From positions 1 to 64,000 of the forward strand of contig CAJUTL010000003.1 of the NCBI GenBank assembly GCA_910589395.1: a DNA stretch of 64,000 nt. The letters are read 5' to 3'. Below, piece by piece: positions 16,867-27,450 of the stretch. The DNA comes from an uncultured Oscillospiraceae bacterium (GTDB lineage: Bacteria; Bacillota; Clostridia; Oscillospirales; Acutalibacteraceae). The first letter of the stretch is position 1. Each line of letters opens with the position of its first letter. The notes beneath the pieces were generated by a model that was not told where the DNA came from, ran no database searches, and saw nothing but the letters and a program-made list of their open reading frames with translations. The translations under genes were made by a program, and so were the position numbers.

Positions 16867-18590
16867 TATTCCACGTCCTGAAGGGCGTCAAAGCCCTCTT
16901 CGCCGGTGCGCACCTTTATTACGTTCTCCACGTCATAGACGAAGATTTTCCCATCGCCGATATGCCCGGTATACAAAACTTTTTTGGCGGTCTCGATCAC
17001 GTCCCGCACCGGCACGGAGCTGACGACCATATCCACCTGCACTTTGGGCAGCAGACTTGCCTCCACCGCCACGCCGCGGTAGTATTCCGGGCGGCCCTTC
17101 TGTATGCCGCAGCCCATGACGTGGGAAACGGTCATACCGGTGATTCCAAGCTTCGTCATGGCTTCCTTCAGGGCGTATAGCCGCTCTTCCTTGAAGATGA
17201 TCTCCACCTTGGTGAATTTGCTGCCGTCAGGTTCGAAGGAAGGCTCCCGCTTGACCGGGACGGCCTCCGCCACCGGAGTGGTGCCGGTTACGGCGACGAT
17301 TTCCTCACTGGAGGCAAAGGCGGCGTACTTCTCCACAGCGGGGGCAAAATCCGCATAAGCGCTGGGAAGGCCGTGCTCGGAAATATCCAGGCCCCTGAGC
17401 TCATCCTCCGCTTCGGCCCGGAGTCCGTTGGTCTTCCGAATGATCTGGAAGGTGACGAGCATGGCGGCTGCCGCATAGACGGCCACCGCCGCAAAGCCGA
17501 GGAACTGGATTCCCAGCAGGCGGAAGCTGCCGGTATAGAACAGGCCGGAAAGTCCGGCGGGCGCGTCCGGGTTTGCCAGAAGACCTACTGCCAGGGTGCC
17601 CCAGGCGCCGTTTGCCATGTGAACGCCTACAGCGCCCACGGGATCGTCTACATGCAGCTTCAGGTCAAGCACCTCTACCACGACCACTACCAGAATGCCG
17701 GAAACAATGCCTACAACGGAAGCGCCGATAGCGTCAAAGGCGTCGCAGCCCGCGGTAACGCCCACCAGGCCTGCCAGAGAAGCGTTCAGGCACATGGAAA
17801 CATCGGGCTTTCCGTTTTTGACCCAGGTATAGATCATGGTGGTGCAGGTGGCCACAGAGGGGGCGATGGTGGTAGTCAGAAAAATGGAGGACAGCTCGGA
17901 GGGTGTGGTGGCCGCCGCGCCGTTAAAGCCGTACCAGCCCAGCCAAAGAATGAATACGCCCAATGCGCCCAGAGGGATGGAATGGCCGGGAATGGCGTTT
18001 ATCTTGATCACTTTGCCGCTCTTATCCCGAACATACTTGCCGATCCTAGGCCCAAGAATGACCGCTCCCACCAGGGCCGCAATGCCGCCCACCATGTGAA
18101 TGGCGCAGGAACCGGCGTAATCGTGGAAGCCCAGCTGGGAAAGCCAGCCGCCGCCCCAGATCCAATGCGCCTCGATGGGGTAGACCAGAAGGGAGATCAC
18201 ACCGGAATAAATGCAGTAGGCGGAAAATTTGGTGCGCTCCGCCATGGCGCCGGACACGATGGTGGCGGTGGTGGCGCAGAACACAAGGTTAAAAACGAAA
18301 TAGGAAGCATCGGTAAAGCCCTCTGCGGGAGAAGCGATGAACTCCCGGAAATGGGTGAACAAATCCATATTGGGCAGGCCGATTAGGCCGAACAGGGCGT
18401 CTTCTCCCATCATCAGTGTATATCCCAGTAAAGAAAACACCACTGTGCCAATACAAAAATCCATCAGGTTCTTCATAATAATATTGCCGGCGTTTTTGGC
18501 CCGGGTAAAGCCCGTTTCCACCATGGCAAAGCCCGCCTGCATCCAGAACACCAAAGCAGCTCCTATCAAAAACCAAAATTCAACTGACAT
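16866..18590 (-). CDS. Ammonium channel fused to a PII (GlnK) domain
   Basis: 574 residues. Residues 1-400 are an Amt/AmtB channel with about eleven membrane helices (FWMQAGFAMVETGFTRAKN, the pore region with AHWIWGGGWL and HMVGG, and DDPVGAVGVHMANGAWGTL). After a linker of about 60 residues comes a PII domain, roughly 460-574: start FTKVEIIFKEERLYALKEA, T-loop GRPEYYRG, B-loop TGHIGDGKIFV. PII proteins bind ATP/ADP and 2-oxoglutarate and block AmtB; here channel and regulator are one chain. It lies 34 bases behind glutamine synthetase III and overlaps purF. Confidence 0.93.
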   Translation of the reverse strand: MSVEFWFLIGAALVFWMQAGFAMVETGFTRAKNAGNIIMKNLMDFCIGTVVFSLLGYTLMMGEDALFGLIGLPNMDLFTHFREFIASPAEGFTDASYFVFNLVFCATTATIVSGAMAERTKFSAYCIYSGVISLLVYPIEAHWIWGGGWLSQLGFHDYAGSCAIHMVGGIAALVGAVILGPRIGKYVRDKSGKVIKINAIPGHSIPLGALGVFILWLGWYGFNGAAATTPSELSSIFLTTTIAPSVATCTTMIYTWVKNGKPDVSMCLNASLAGLVGVTAGCDAFDAIGASVVGIVSGILVVVVVEVLDLKLHVDDPVGAVGVHMANGAWGTLAVGLLANPDAPAGLSGLFYTGSFRLLGIQFLGFAAVAVYAAAAMLVTFQIIRKTNGLRAEAEDELRGLDISEHGLPSAYADFAPAVEKYAAFASSEEIVAVTGTTPVAEAVPVKREPSFEPDGSKFTKVEIIFKEERLYALKEAMTKLGITGMTVSHVMGCGIQKGRPEYYRGVAVEASLLPKVQVDMVVSSVPVRDVIETAKKVLYTGHIGDGKIFVYDVENVIKVRTGEEGFDALQDVE

Positions 18591-18624
18591 ACTCTGTTAC
18601 CCCTTTCTTTTGGAAAGCAAACGA

Positions 18625-20724
<2,100 letters not shown>

Positions 20725-20752
20725 ATTGACCGCTCCTTCAACAAAGATTGAC

Positions 20753-20845
20753 AAACAAAAAAGAGAGACAACAGCCGGAGCTTCCTCCGAGACGCCGTTG
20801 TCTCTCAACGCCGACTACTATACACCTGTTTTTGCAAGTTGTCAA
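20753..20845 (-). promoter_or_regulatory. glnA promoter and terminator leader with ANTAR-type hexaloop
   Basis: Minus-strand promoter TTGACA (20845-20840), 17 bases, TATAGT (20822-20817). The transcript begins near 20810 and soon forms the hairpin GAGAC-AACGGC-GTCTC (20804-20789). Its loop has six bases with A at 1 and G at 4, the rule for ANTAR targets. The same bases also pair further down as GAGAGACAAC/GTTGTCTCTC (20806-20797 with 20772-20763), a terminator stem with an inner CGGAG/CTCCG hairpin and a T run (CTTTTTTG). The two folds exclude each other, the layout of ANTAR antitermination. Only one hexaloop hairpin was seen; the known motif usually has two. Confidence 0.7.
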
Positions 20846-20901
20846 GTGCAGAGATTCATTTTTCTTCGATTTTTTCAAAAAATTTTTTTGAATATGAAGT
20901 A

Positions 20902-21007
20902 TTGACAAGCCGTCCCTTCATATTGTATAATATGCGCTGAGAACAAAGGCGTTCTCTTTTGTTTGCTGCGGGCAAAGAAAAGAAAGCGCCTTTGTTCTTT
21001 CTTTATT
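20902..21007 (+). promoter_or_regulatory. Glutamate synthase promoter and terminator leader with ANTAR-type hexaloop
   Basis: TTGACA (20902-20907), 18 bases, TATAAT (20926-20931). The first transcribed bases form GAGAAC-AAAGGC-GTTCTC (20939-20956), again a six-base loop with A1 and G4. The same 5' arm pairs further downstream as AGAACAAAGGCG (20940-20951) with CGCCTTTGTTCT (20987-20998), followed by a T-rich tail, enclosing a third hairpin around TTTGTTTGC/GCAAAG. The layout mirrors the glnA leader on the other strand although the sequences differ, so it is probably functional. Likely controlled by the ANTAR protein at the end of this operon. Confidence 0.7.
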
Positions 21008-21028
21008 CAGGAAAGGAAAGGGATTGTT

Positions 21029-22132
21029 ATGACAGCTCCGAATCTGAAAGAAGGGAAGGTGCGGATCCCCTCCGGCTGTGCAATTTCCGCAGTGATCTCC
21101 CGGGAGGGCCGCAGAATGACCGGCGAGGGTATCATTCGCTCCATGCGGCCCATGCACGAGCGCTCCAACGGCCTGGGCGGCGGCTTTGCCGGCTACGGCA
21201 TCTACCCGGAGTACCGGGATTTCTTTGCCCTGCACATCTTTTACGACAACGACAGTGTCAGAAGCGAGTGCGAGGCCTATTTGCGCTCTGTGCTGGAGAT
21301 CGTCCGGGCGGAAAACATACCCACCCGAAAGCTGCCGGCCATCACGGATGAACCCCTGATCTGGCGGTATTTCGTCACCCCTCTGCGCTCGGTGCTGCAA
21401 AGAATGCAGCTGGACGAAAACGAGTTTATCGCTCGGGCGGTCATGCGCATCAACACCACTATCGATGGGGCCTATGTGTTTTCCAGCGGAAAGAACATGG
21501 GGGTCTTCAAGGCGGTGGGCTACCCGGAGGACGTGGGGGAATTTTACCGGCTGGAGGAATACGAGGCCTACTGCTGGACCGCCCACGGCCGTTATCCCAC
21601 CAACACTCCCGGCTGGTGGGGCGGGGCGCACCCCTTTGCCCTTTTGGACCGCACCATCGTACATAACGGAGAGATCTCCTCCTACGACGCAAACCGGCGG
21701 TTTATCGAGATGTACGGCTATAAATGCACCCTGCAGACCGATACGGAGGTCATTACCTATATCGCTGATTTCCTTCAGCGGAAGCAGGGGCTTTCCCTGT
21801 CGGAGACGGCCTCTGTGATAGCGGCTCCCTTCTGGAGCACTATCGAACGCAGGCCCGAAGCGGAGCGCCGTCAGCTTTCTTACCTGCGAACCGTTTTCTC
21901 CAGCCTGCTGATCACCGGCCCCTTTTCCATTATCCTGGGCTTCTCCGGCGGGCTGATGGCCTTAAACGACCGCCTGAAGCTGCGCAGCATGGTAGTGGGA
22001 GAAAAGGACGACCTGGTCTTTCTCGCCAGTGAGGAGGCCGCCATCTGCGCCATGGAGCCGGCGGCGGAGAATATCTGGGCCCCCTCCGGCGGGGATCCGG
22101 TCATCGTCCGTGTGAAGGAGGGAGCTTACTGA
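21029..22132 (+). CDS. Glutamate synthase, glutaminase-like subunit (archaeal-type GltB domain 1)
   Basis: 367 residues of the class II amidotransferase fold. The probable catalytic Cys17 lies in RIPSGCAISAVISREG, after a short leader as is usual in this split form. Other motifs are NGLGGGFAGYGIYPEYRDF, WTAHGRYPTNTPGWWGGAHP and TIVHNGEISSYDANRR. It releases ammonia from glutamine for the FMN subunit encoded next. The start at 21029 follows GAAAGGAAAGGG; an in-frame extension upstream would lie inside the terminator leader. First gene of a seven-gene rightward operon; overlaps the next gene by one base. Confidence 0.92.
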   Translation: MTAPNLKEGKVRIPSGCAISAVISREGRRMTGEGIIRSMRPMHERSNGLGGGFAGYGIYPEYRDFFALHIFYDNDSVRSECEAYLRSVLEIVRAENIPTRKLPAITDEPLIWRYFVTPLRSVLQRMQLDENEFIARAVMRINTTIDGAYVFSSGKNMGVFKAVGYPEDVGEFYRLEEYEAYCWTAHGRYPTNTPGWWGGAHPFALLDRTIVHNGEISSYDANRRFIEMYGYKCTLQTDTEVITYIADFLQRKQGLSLSETASVIAAPFWSTIERRPEAERRQLSYLRTVFSSLLITGPFSIILGFSGGLMALNDRLKLRSMVVGEKDDLVFLASEEAAICAMEPAAENIWAPSGGDPVIVRVKEGAY

Positions 22133-23637
22133 TGGGAATTTCTTATTTTGCTCCGGAATTTGAAGTGATCCGGAATGAGGACCGCTGTATCCAGTGCCGG
22201 GTCTGTGAGCGCCAGTGTGCAAACGAGGTCCACCGCTATGACGGTGATCTCCAAAAAATGTTCAGCGATGAGACAAAATGTGTGGACTGCCAACGGTGCG
22301 TTTCCCTGTGCCCCACAAGGGCGCTGAAAATTGTAAAATCCGACTGCGCCCTTCGGGAAAACGCCAACTGGGACAGCGACACTATCAAGGAGGTCTACAA
22401 GCAGGCGGGGAGCGGCGGCGTGCTGCTTTCCTCCATGGGGAATCCCAAGCCCTATCCCGTCTATTGGGATAAGCTGCTGATCAATGCCTCTCAGGTGACA
22501 AACCCCTCCATCGACCCTCTGCGGGAGCCGATGGAGACCCGGGTCTTTCTGGGAAAAAAGCCCACCCGGCCGGAACGGAGGCCGGACGGCTCCCTGAGCT
22601 GCGAGCTTCCTCCCCAGCTGGAGCTTTCCATGCCGGTCATGTTCTCCGCTATGAGCTATGGCTCCATCAGCTACAATGCCCATGAAAGCCTGGCCAGGGC
22701 CGCCGAAGAGCTGGGGATTTACTACAACACCGGCGAGGGAGGGCTTCACGAGGATTTTTACGCCTATGGCCCCAACACCATTGTACAGGTGGCAAGCGGC
22801 CGGTTCGGCGTGCATGAGGACTATCTCAATGCGGGCGCGGCCATTGAGATCAAAATGGGACAGGGCGCGAAGCCCGGGATCGGCGGACATCTGCCCGGCG
22901 CCAAGGTGGGGGCGGACATTTCCCGCACCAGAATGATCCCGGAAGGCTCCGACGCGATCTCTCCCGCACCGCATCACGATATTTACTCCATCGAGGATCT
23001 GCGCCAGCTGGTCTATTCCCTGAAGCAGGCGACCCACCACCGGAAGCCCGTCGTCGTCAAAGTGGCGGCGGTTCATAATATTGCGGCGATTGCCAGCGGC
23101 ATTGCCCGCAGCGGAGCGGATATCATTGCCATCGACGGTTTCCGGGGCGGCACCGGCGCGGCGCCCACCCGGATCCGGGACAGCGTGGGAATCCCCATTG
23201 AGCTGGCTTTGGCCGCCGTGGATCAGCGCCTGCGGGACGAGGGGATCCGCAGCAGTGTGAGCCTGGTGGTGGGCGGCAGTATCCGCTCCTCCGCCGATGT
23301 GGTAAAGGCCGTCGCCCTGGGAGCGGACGCCGTTTACGTTGCCACGGCGGCACTGCTGGCTTTGGGCTGCCACCTGTGCCGTACCTGCCAGACCGGCAAG
23401 TGCAACTGGGGCATTGCCACCCAGCGGCCGGAGCTGGTCAAGCGGCTGAACCCGGATATCGGTTCCCAACGTCTTGTGAATCTGATGACTGCATGGAACC
23501 ACGAGATCAAGGAGTTGATGGGCGGCATGGGCATCAACTCCATCGAAGCCCTGCGGGGCAACCGGCTGATGCTTCGGGGCATCGGACTAACTGAAAAGGA
23601 GCTGGAGATCCTGGGGATCTCCCACGCGGGAGCATGA
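22132..23637 (+). CDS. Glutamate synthase, FMN-binding synthase subunit with ferredoxin domain
   Basis: 501 residues. The first 75 hold two [4Fe-4S] motifs (CIQCRVCERQC and CVDCQRCVSLCP). The rest is the FMN TIM barrel of archaeal-type glutamate synthase, with SAMSYGSIS, the 2-oxoglutarate/FMN region GQGAKPGIGGHLPG, DGFRGGTGAAPTRIRD, LVVGGSIRSSADVVKA and the cluster ligands CHLCRTCQTGKCNWG. It turns 2-oxoglutarate and ammonia into glutamate. Its stop overlaps the ferredoxin gene by four bases. Confidence 0.95.
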   Translation: MGISYFAPEFEVIRNEDRCIQCRVCERQCANEVHRYDGDLQKMFSDETKCVDCQRCVSLCPTRALKIVKSDCALRENANWDSDTIKEVYKQAGSGGVLLSSMGNPKPYPVYWDKLLINASQVTNPSIDPLREPMETRVFLGKKPTRPERRPDGSLSCELPPQLELSMPVMFSAMSYGSISYNAHESLARAAEELGIYYNTGEGGLHEDFYAYGPNTIVQVASGRFGVHEDYLNAGAAIEIKMGQGAKPGIGGHLPGAKVGADISRTRMIPEGSDAISPAPHHDIYSIEDLRQLVYSLKQATHHRKPVVVKVAAVHNIAAIASGIARSGADIIAIDGFRGGTGAAPTRIRDSVGIPIELALAAVDQRLRDEGIRSSVSLVVGGSIRSSADVVKAVALGADAVYVATAALLALGCHLCRTCQTGKCNWGIATQRPELVKRLNPDIGSQRLVNLMTAWNHEIKELMGGMGINSIEALRGNRLMLRGIGLTEKELEILGISHAGA

Positions 23638-24074
23638 AACGGATTTATGTCAAGGAAAAATGGTGCCTTGGGTGCCATTTGTGCGAATATAACTGTGCCT
23701 TTGCGGGCAGCGGAAGCGATGATATGGGAAAGGCGCTGAAGGGAAAGCCTATTTTTCCCCGGATCCGGATCGAGGAAGACGATAAAATCAGCTTTGCGGT
23801 AAGCTGCCGCCATTGTGACGATCCCATCTGCGTCAGAAGCTGCATTTCCGGAGCGCTGGAAAAGAAGGAGGGCGCGGTGCGGATCGACCGGGAAAAATGC
23901 GTGGGCTGCCTGACCTGCGTATTGGTCTGCCCCTATGGGGCCGTGACCGCCGGGCCCGACGGATCGGCGCTGAAGTGCGAGCTTTGCCTGGATAACGCCT
24001 GCGGTGAGCCGGCCTGCGTCAAGGGCTGTCCCAACGGCGCTATTGTTTTTGAGGAAGGGGAGGAGAAAGCGTGA
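23634..24074 (+). CDS. 4Fe-4S ferredoxin-type subunit of the glutamate synthase
   Basis: 146 residues with four cysteine clusters: CLGCHLCEYNC, CRHCDDPICVRSC, CVGCLTCVLVCP and CELCLDNACGEPACVKGCP. This is the HycB/DmsB-like fold that carries electrons between a flavoprotein and a catalytic subunit. Overlaps at both ends with the FMN subunit and the FAD oxidoreductase show tight coupling. It probably carries electrons from the NAD(P)H enzyme next door to the synthase. Confidence 0.92.
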   Translation: MKRIYVKEKWCLGCHLCEYNCAFAGSGSDDMGKALKGKPIFPRIRIEEDDKISFAVSCRHCDDPICVRSCISGALEKKEGAVRIDREKCVGCLTCVLVCPYGAVTAGPDGSALKCELCLDNACGEPACVKGCPNGAIVFEEGEEKA

Positions 24075-25279
24075 AGCAATATGTCATCATCGGCGGCGGG
24101 GTCGCCGGTGTAAGCTGTATCGAGGGAATTCGCAGCCGCGATCCTGCGGGAAGGATCACGCTGATTTCCGAAGAGCCTGTTTCCAATTACGGCCGGCCGT
24201 TGATCTCCTACTATCTGGAAGGAAAAACCGACCTTTCCCGCATGAGCTACCGGGGACAGGATTTTTACGAAAGAAACCGCGTCAACGCCCTTCACGGGAT
24301 CAGGGCGGAAAGGCTGCTGCCGGAAAAGCGGCAGGTACTGCTTTCAGATGGCAGCGCTCTCTTTTATGACGAGCTCTGCCTCTGCACCGGCTCTGTTCCC
24401 TTTGTGCCGCCCATGAAGGGGCTGGAGCGGGTGGGAAAAAAGTTCTCCTTTCTCACCCTTTCCGACGCCCAGGCCCTGAAGCAGGCCGTCACGCCGGAAA
24501 GCCGGGTATTGATCCTGGGCGGCGGGCTTATCGGCCTGAAGGCGGCGGAGGGACTCCATGGCCGTGCAAAGGAGATCACTGTCTGCGACTTAGCGCCGCA
24601 TGTGCTTTCCAGCATTTTGCAGACGGACAGCGCCGCCCTGGTGGAAGCGCATCTGGAGCAAAATGGAATTGCTTTGAGGCTTGGAAAAACCGTGGAGGAA
24701 TTTACGGAACATACCGCCCGGCTCACCGGGGGAGAAACGGTGGAATTCGATGTGCTGGTGCTGGCGGTGGGCGTGCGGCCCAATACCGTCCTGCTGAGGG
24801 AGGCGGGCGGAGCGGCGGAACGGAGCATCGTGACAGATCCCGCCATGAAAACCAGCCTGCCCCATGTGTACGCCGCCGGAGACTGCACCGGGCCGTATCT
24901 TATTTTGCCCCATGCCGCCATGCAGGGCCTGTGCGCAGGAAGAAACATGGCCGGAGGAACGGAGCGCTTCCTTTCCGACGTTCCTATGAATTCCATCGGA
25001 TTTTTTGGCCTTCATTTGATGACGGCGGGTAGCTGTCCGGAGGGGGCAGAGGTCTATGAAGAAAAGGGAAAGAACACCATGAAACGCCTCTTTATCAAGG
25101 ACGACCGGCTTTGGGGATTCCTGTTGCTGGGGAACGTGGAGCGGGCCGGGATCTACACCGCTCTGATCCGGGAACAGCGGCCGCTGAGTTCCCTGGATTT
25201 TGAGGCTGTGAAAAAATCGCCGGGGCTTCTGCCTTTTGGCGCGCAATATCGTGGTCAAACTCTGGGAGGTGTGGTATAA
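24071..25279 (+). CDS. NAD(P)H:ferredoxin-type FAD oxidoreductase of the glutamate synthase
   Basis: 402 residues of the class I pyridine nucleotide-disulfide oxidoreductase superfamily. FAD site GGGVAGVSCIEGI near the start, NAD(P) site LILGGGLIGLKAAEGL in the middle, and FAD-binding HVYAAGDCTGPYL near residue 276. The redox-active CxxC of thioredoxin reductases is absent, as in NADH:rubredoxin/nitrite-type reductases. It probably supplies electrons to the ferredoxin subunit. It overlaps both neighbours by one to four bases. Confidence 0.9.
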   Translation: MKQYVIIGGGVAGVSCIEGIRSRDPAGRITLISEEPVSNYGRPLISYYLEGKTDLSRMSYRGQDFYERNRVNALHGIRAERLLPEKRQVLLSDGSALFYDELCLCTGSVPFVPPMKGLERVGKKFSFLTLSDAQALKQAVTPESRVLILGGGLIGLKAAEGLHGRAKEITVCDLAPHVLSSILQTDSAALVEAHLEQNGIALRLGKTVEEFTEHTARLTGGETVEFDVLVLAVGVRPNTVLLREAGGAAERSIVTDPAMKTSLPHVYAAGDCTGPYLILPHAAMQGLCAGRNMAGGTERFLSDVPMNSIGFFGLHLMTAGSCPEGAEVYEEKGKNTMKRLFIKDDRLWGFLLLGNVERAGIYTALIREQRPLSSLDFEAVKKSPGLLPFGAQYRGQTLGGVV

Positions 25280-26007
25280 TGACAGCAGCAAAGGAAATTT
25301 CCGCCGCCGGAAAGAGCTTTCAGGAATTGGGAACTCTTTTGGAACAGTCCTCCGGGCAGGTACTGCTTAAAGACTGCCTGGGCCAGCGCTTTCTTGGCGC
25401 AGGCATGAAGCAGCTGGACGTCAGAATCACCGGGATCCCCGGAAACGCCCTGGGAGCCTACCTCAACGGGGGCAGCCTGGAGGTGATGGGCAACGCCCAG
25501 GACGCCGTGGGCGACACCATGAACGCCGGGCGCATTGTGATCCACGGCAACGTGGGCGACACCGCGGGCTATGCCATGCGGGGCGGCTCCATTCTGGTGG
25601 AGGGCTGCGCAGGCTACCGCTGCGGCGTTCACATGAAGGAATACGAGGATAAGCTGCCGGTCATGGTCATCGGCGGCAAGGCGGGCAGCTTTTTGGGGGA
25701 ATATCAGGCCGGCGGGATCATTCTGGTTTTGGGCCTGAACACCTCCGGCCCCATTGTGGGAAATTTTCCCTGCACGGGAATGCACGGCGGGAAGGTCTTC
25801 CTGCGCTCCGACTGCCGGGACATTCTGTTTCCCGCACAAGTCACCGCCCGGCCCGCCTCCGAAAATGACCTGGAGATGATCCGTTCCTATGTGGAGGAGT
25901 TCTGCCGCTGTTTCGGCAAAGATCCGGCGGAGGTTCTGGATGCGCCCTTTACCCTGGTGACTCCGGACGGCCGGAACCCATACCGCCAGATGTACGTTGC
26001 AAACTGA
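25279..26007 (+). CDS. Glutamate synthase GXGXG subunit (GltB C-terminal domain)
   Basis: 242 residues. A right-handed beta-helix with the repeating GXGXG pattern: ITGIPGNALGAYLNGGSLEV, NAQDAVGDTMNAGRIVIHGN, VGDTAGYAMRGGSILVEG and GEYQAGGIILVLGLN. This is the third domain of fused GltB proteins and links the ammonia tunnel between the other two. Its presence completes a stand-alone archaeal-type glutamate synthase split over five genes. Confidence 0.92.
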   Translation: MTAAKEISAAGKSFQELGTLLEQSSGQVLLKDCLGQRFLGAGMKQLDVRITGIPGNALGAYLNGGSLEVMGNAQDAVGDTMNAGRIVIHGNVGDTAGYAMRGGSILVEGCAGYRCGVHMKEYEDKLPVMVIGGKAGSFLGEYQAGGIILVLGLNTSGPIVGNFPCTGMHGGKVFLRSDCRDILFPAQVTARPASENDLEMIRSYVEEFCRCFGKDPAEVLDAPFTLVTPDGRNPYRQMYVAN

Positions 26008-26029
26008 GAGAAGGAGAAATGACATCGCT

Positions 26030-26818
26030 ATGAAATTTACCTGGGACGATGTGATACAGTATGTGGAAAGCGAGGACGTGAAGTTTATCCGCCTGGCGTT
26101 CTGCGACAAGCAGGGCAGGCAGAAAAACGTGGCCGTCATGCCCGGTGAGCTGCCGGAGGTCTTTGAAAACGGCTTTCCCCTGGAAAGCAGCGTGCTGGAG
26201 GGACTGCCGGAGGGAAAGCTCCTGCTTTTCCCCGATCCCGAAACGCTGATCCAGCTCCCCTGGCGGCCCCAACACGGGAAGGTGGCCCATATGTTCTGCG
26301 ACCTGTGCCTGCCGGACGGCTCCCCCTTTGAGGAGGATCCCCGCCGGCAGCTGAAGCTGGCGGCAGAGAAAAAACCTTCCGGTCTACTGCTCAACGCCCT
26401 GATGGAATTCACCCTGTTCCGGCTGGACGAGCACGGGCTGCCCACGGAGGATCCCTGCGACTGTGCCGGGTATCTGGACATTGCCCCGGAGGACCGGGGA
26501 GAAAATGTGCGCAGGGCCATCTGCCTGACATTGGAGCAGATGGGGATCCAACCCAAGGGCTCCCTCCACGCCAAGGGCCCTGGGCAGAACCTGATCCTTC
26601 TCCACAGTGCCGGTCCGCTGGCTGCGGCGGATCGCATGGTGATCTTCCGGGCTGTGGCGCGCACCATTGCCGCCCAAAACGGTTTTTATGCCGATTTTTC
26701 TTATCCTGCAAATCATATGATCCTGTTGTCGTATCATGATGGGCAGGAAACGCGGTTCCCGGTAGAAGGTCCGGAGCAAAATCCCTATAGTTTGATCGCC
26801 CGGTTACTTCGAGACTAA
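26030..26818 (+). CDS. Truncated glutamine synthetase-like protein, probably catalytically dead
   Basis: 262 residues that align with the first 60% of type I glutamine synthetase: DVKFIRLAFCDKQGRQKNV, GKVAHMFCDLCLPDGSPFE, AGYLDIAPEDRGENVRRAI. Metal ligands are lost. The usual PEPEFF is LMEFT (124-128), so one of two glutamates is gone; the usual HEVAPGQHE is HAKGPGQNL (180-188), with both glutamates replaced; and the NGSGMH loop is degraded (PANHM). The C-terminal ATP and active-site half is absent. The frame is intact with no stop or shift, so it looks selected, not decaying. It lies between glutamate synthase and the ANTAR regulator. A role as a glutamine or nitrogen sensor is an inference. 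Confidence 0.85.
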   Translation: MKFTWDDVIQYVESEDVKFIRLAFCDKQGRQKNVAVMPGELPEVFENGFPLESSVLEGLPEGKLLLFPDPETLIQLPWRPQHGKVAHMFCDLCLPDGSPFEEDPRRQLKLAAEKKPSGLLLNALMEFTLFRLDEHGLPTEDPCDCAGYLDIAPEDRGENVRRAICLTLEQMGIQPKGSLHAKGPGQNLILLHSAGPLAAADRMVIFRAVARTIAAQNGFYADFSYPANHMILLSYHDGQETRFPVEGPEQNPYSLIARLLRD

Positions 26819-26856
26819 ACAGGCTTTTCCAGTATTTCAGGAAAGGAGGCGGGCCT

Positions 26857-27450
26857 ATGGTGTTTCAGCCTAACACATATAGTGTATTGTTGGTTTCTGC
26901 GTCAAAAAAACTGAATCAGGCCCTCTCTTCCTTTCTCTCTCCGGGGGAATATGAGCCTGTGGTCACGGCGGGCAGCATTGGAGAAGCAAAGCGCCTTTTG
27001 CTGGAACAGGATTTTGATTTGGTGCTGGTCAATTCTCCTCTGCCGGACGACCCCGGAATAGATTTTGCGGAGGAGGCCTGTGCCAAAACGGACGCGGGAG
27101 TGCTGCTGCTTGCGGGAACGGATTTTTTTGAAGAGCTTCACTATCGGGTGGTGACCAGCGGGGTCGTCGCTCTTTCAAAGCCCAGCAGCGGCGTTCTATT
27201 CGCTCAAGCCGTCCGCGCGTTGTGTGCCACGCGGGAGCGATTACGTCGGCGGCGGGAAAATCAAGCCACCGTAGAAGAAAAAATTCGGGAGCTGCGGATC
27301 GTCAACCGCGCCAAGTGGCTTTTGATTGAACAGAAGCATTTGACCGAGCGGGAGGCTCACCGCACCGTCGAACAGCTCGCTATGGAACGCAGGGTCACCC
27401 TGCGCCAAGCCGCGGAAGCGCTATTGCAAGAGTGCCCCCACGAAACATAA
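26857..27450 (+). CDS. ANTAR-domain antiterminator with pseudo-receiver
   Basis: 197 residues. Residues 8-125 have a receiver fold, but the phospho-acceptor Asp is Asn59 (LVLVNSPLPDD) and the N-terminal acidic pair is absent (VLLVSASKK); the conserved Lys108 remains. A coiled linker leads to an ANTAR RNA-binding domain of about 140-195 (IVNRAKWLLIEQKHLTEREAHRTVE, split by family positions, then MERRVTLRQAAEALL). ANTAR proteins bind six-base-loop hairpins and stop terminator formation. This arrangement resembles AmiR, controlled by a partner protein and not by phosphorylation. It has AAGGAGG and no separate promoter, so it is the last gene of the glutamate synthase operon. Confidence 0.9.
   Translation: MVFQPNTYSVLLVSASKKLNQALSSFLSPGEYEPVVTAGSIGEAKRLLLEQDFDLVLVNSPLPDDPGIDFAEEACAKTDAGVLLLAGTDFFEELHYRVVTSGVVALSKPSSGVLFAQAVRALCATRERLRRRRENQATVEEKIRELRIVNRAKWLLIEQKHLTEREAHRTVEQLAMERRVTLRQAAEALLQECPHET

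Noticed and set aside
22126-23502. 458-codon open frame antisense to the glutamate synthase FMN subunit
   Set aside because: It mirrors a high-GC real gene with clear cofactor motifs; the antisense translation has no domain, no ribosome site and skewed composition. The same holds for long antisense frames at 25255-26667, 48396-49682, 57333-58604 and 17373-18386.
26030-26818. Functional glutamine synthetase
   Set aside because: Catalytic glutamates are replaced at 124, 181 and 188, and the C-terminal half is missing; a full type III enzyme is already encoded at 18625-20724.
26030-26818. Simple decaying glnA pseudogene
   Set aside because: The frame is open from a start to a stop without shifts, and it is kept inside a tightly packed operon before the ANTAR gene.
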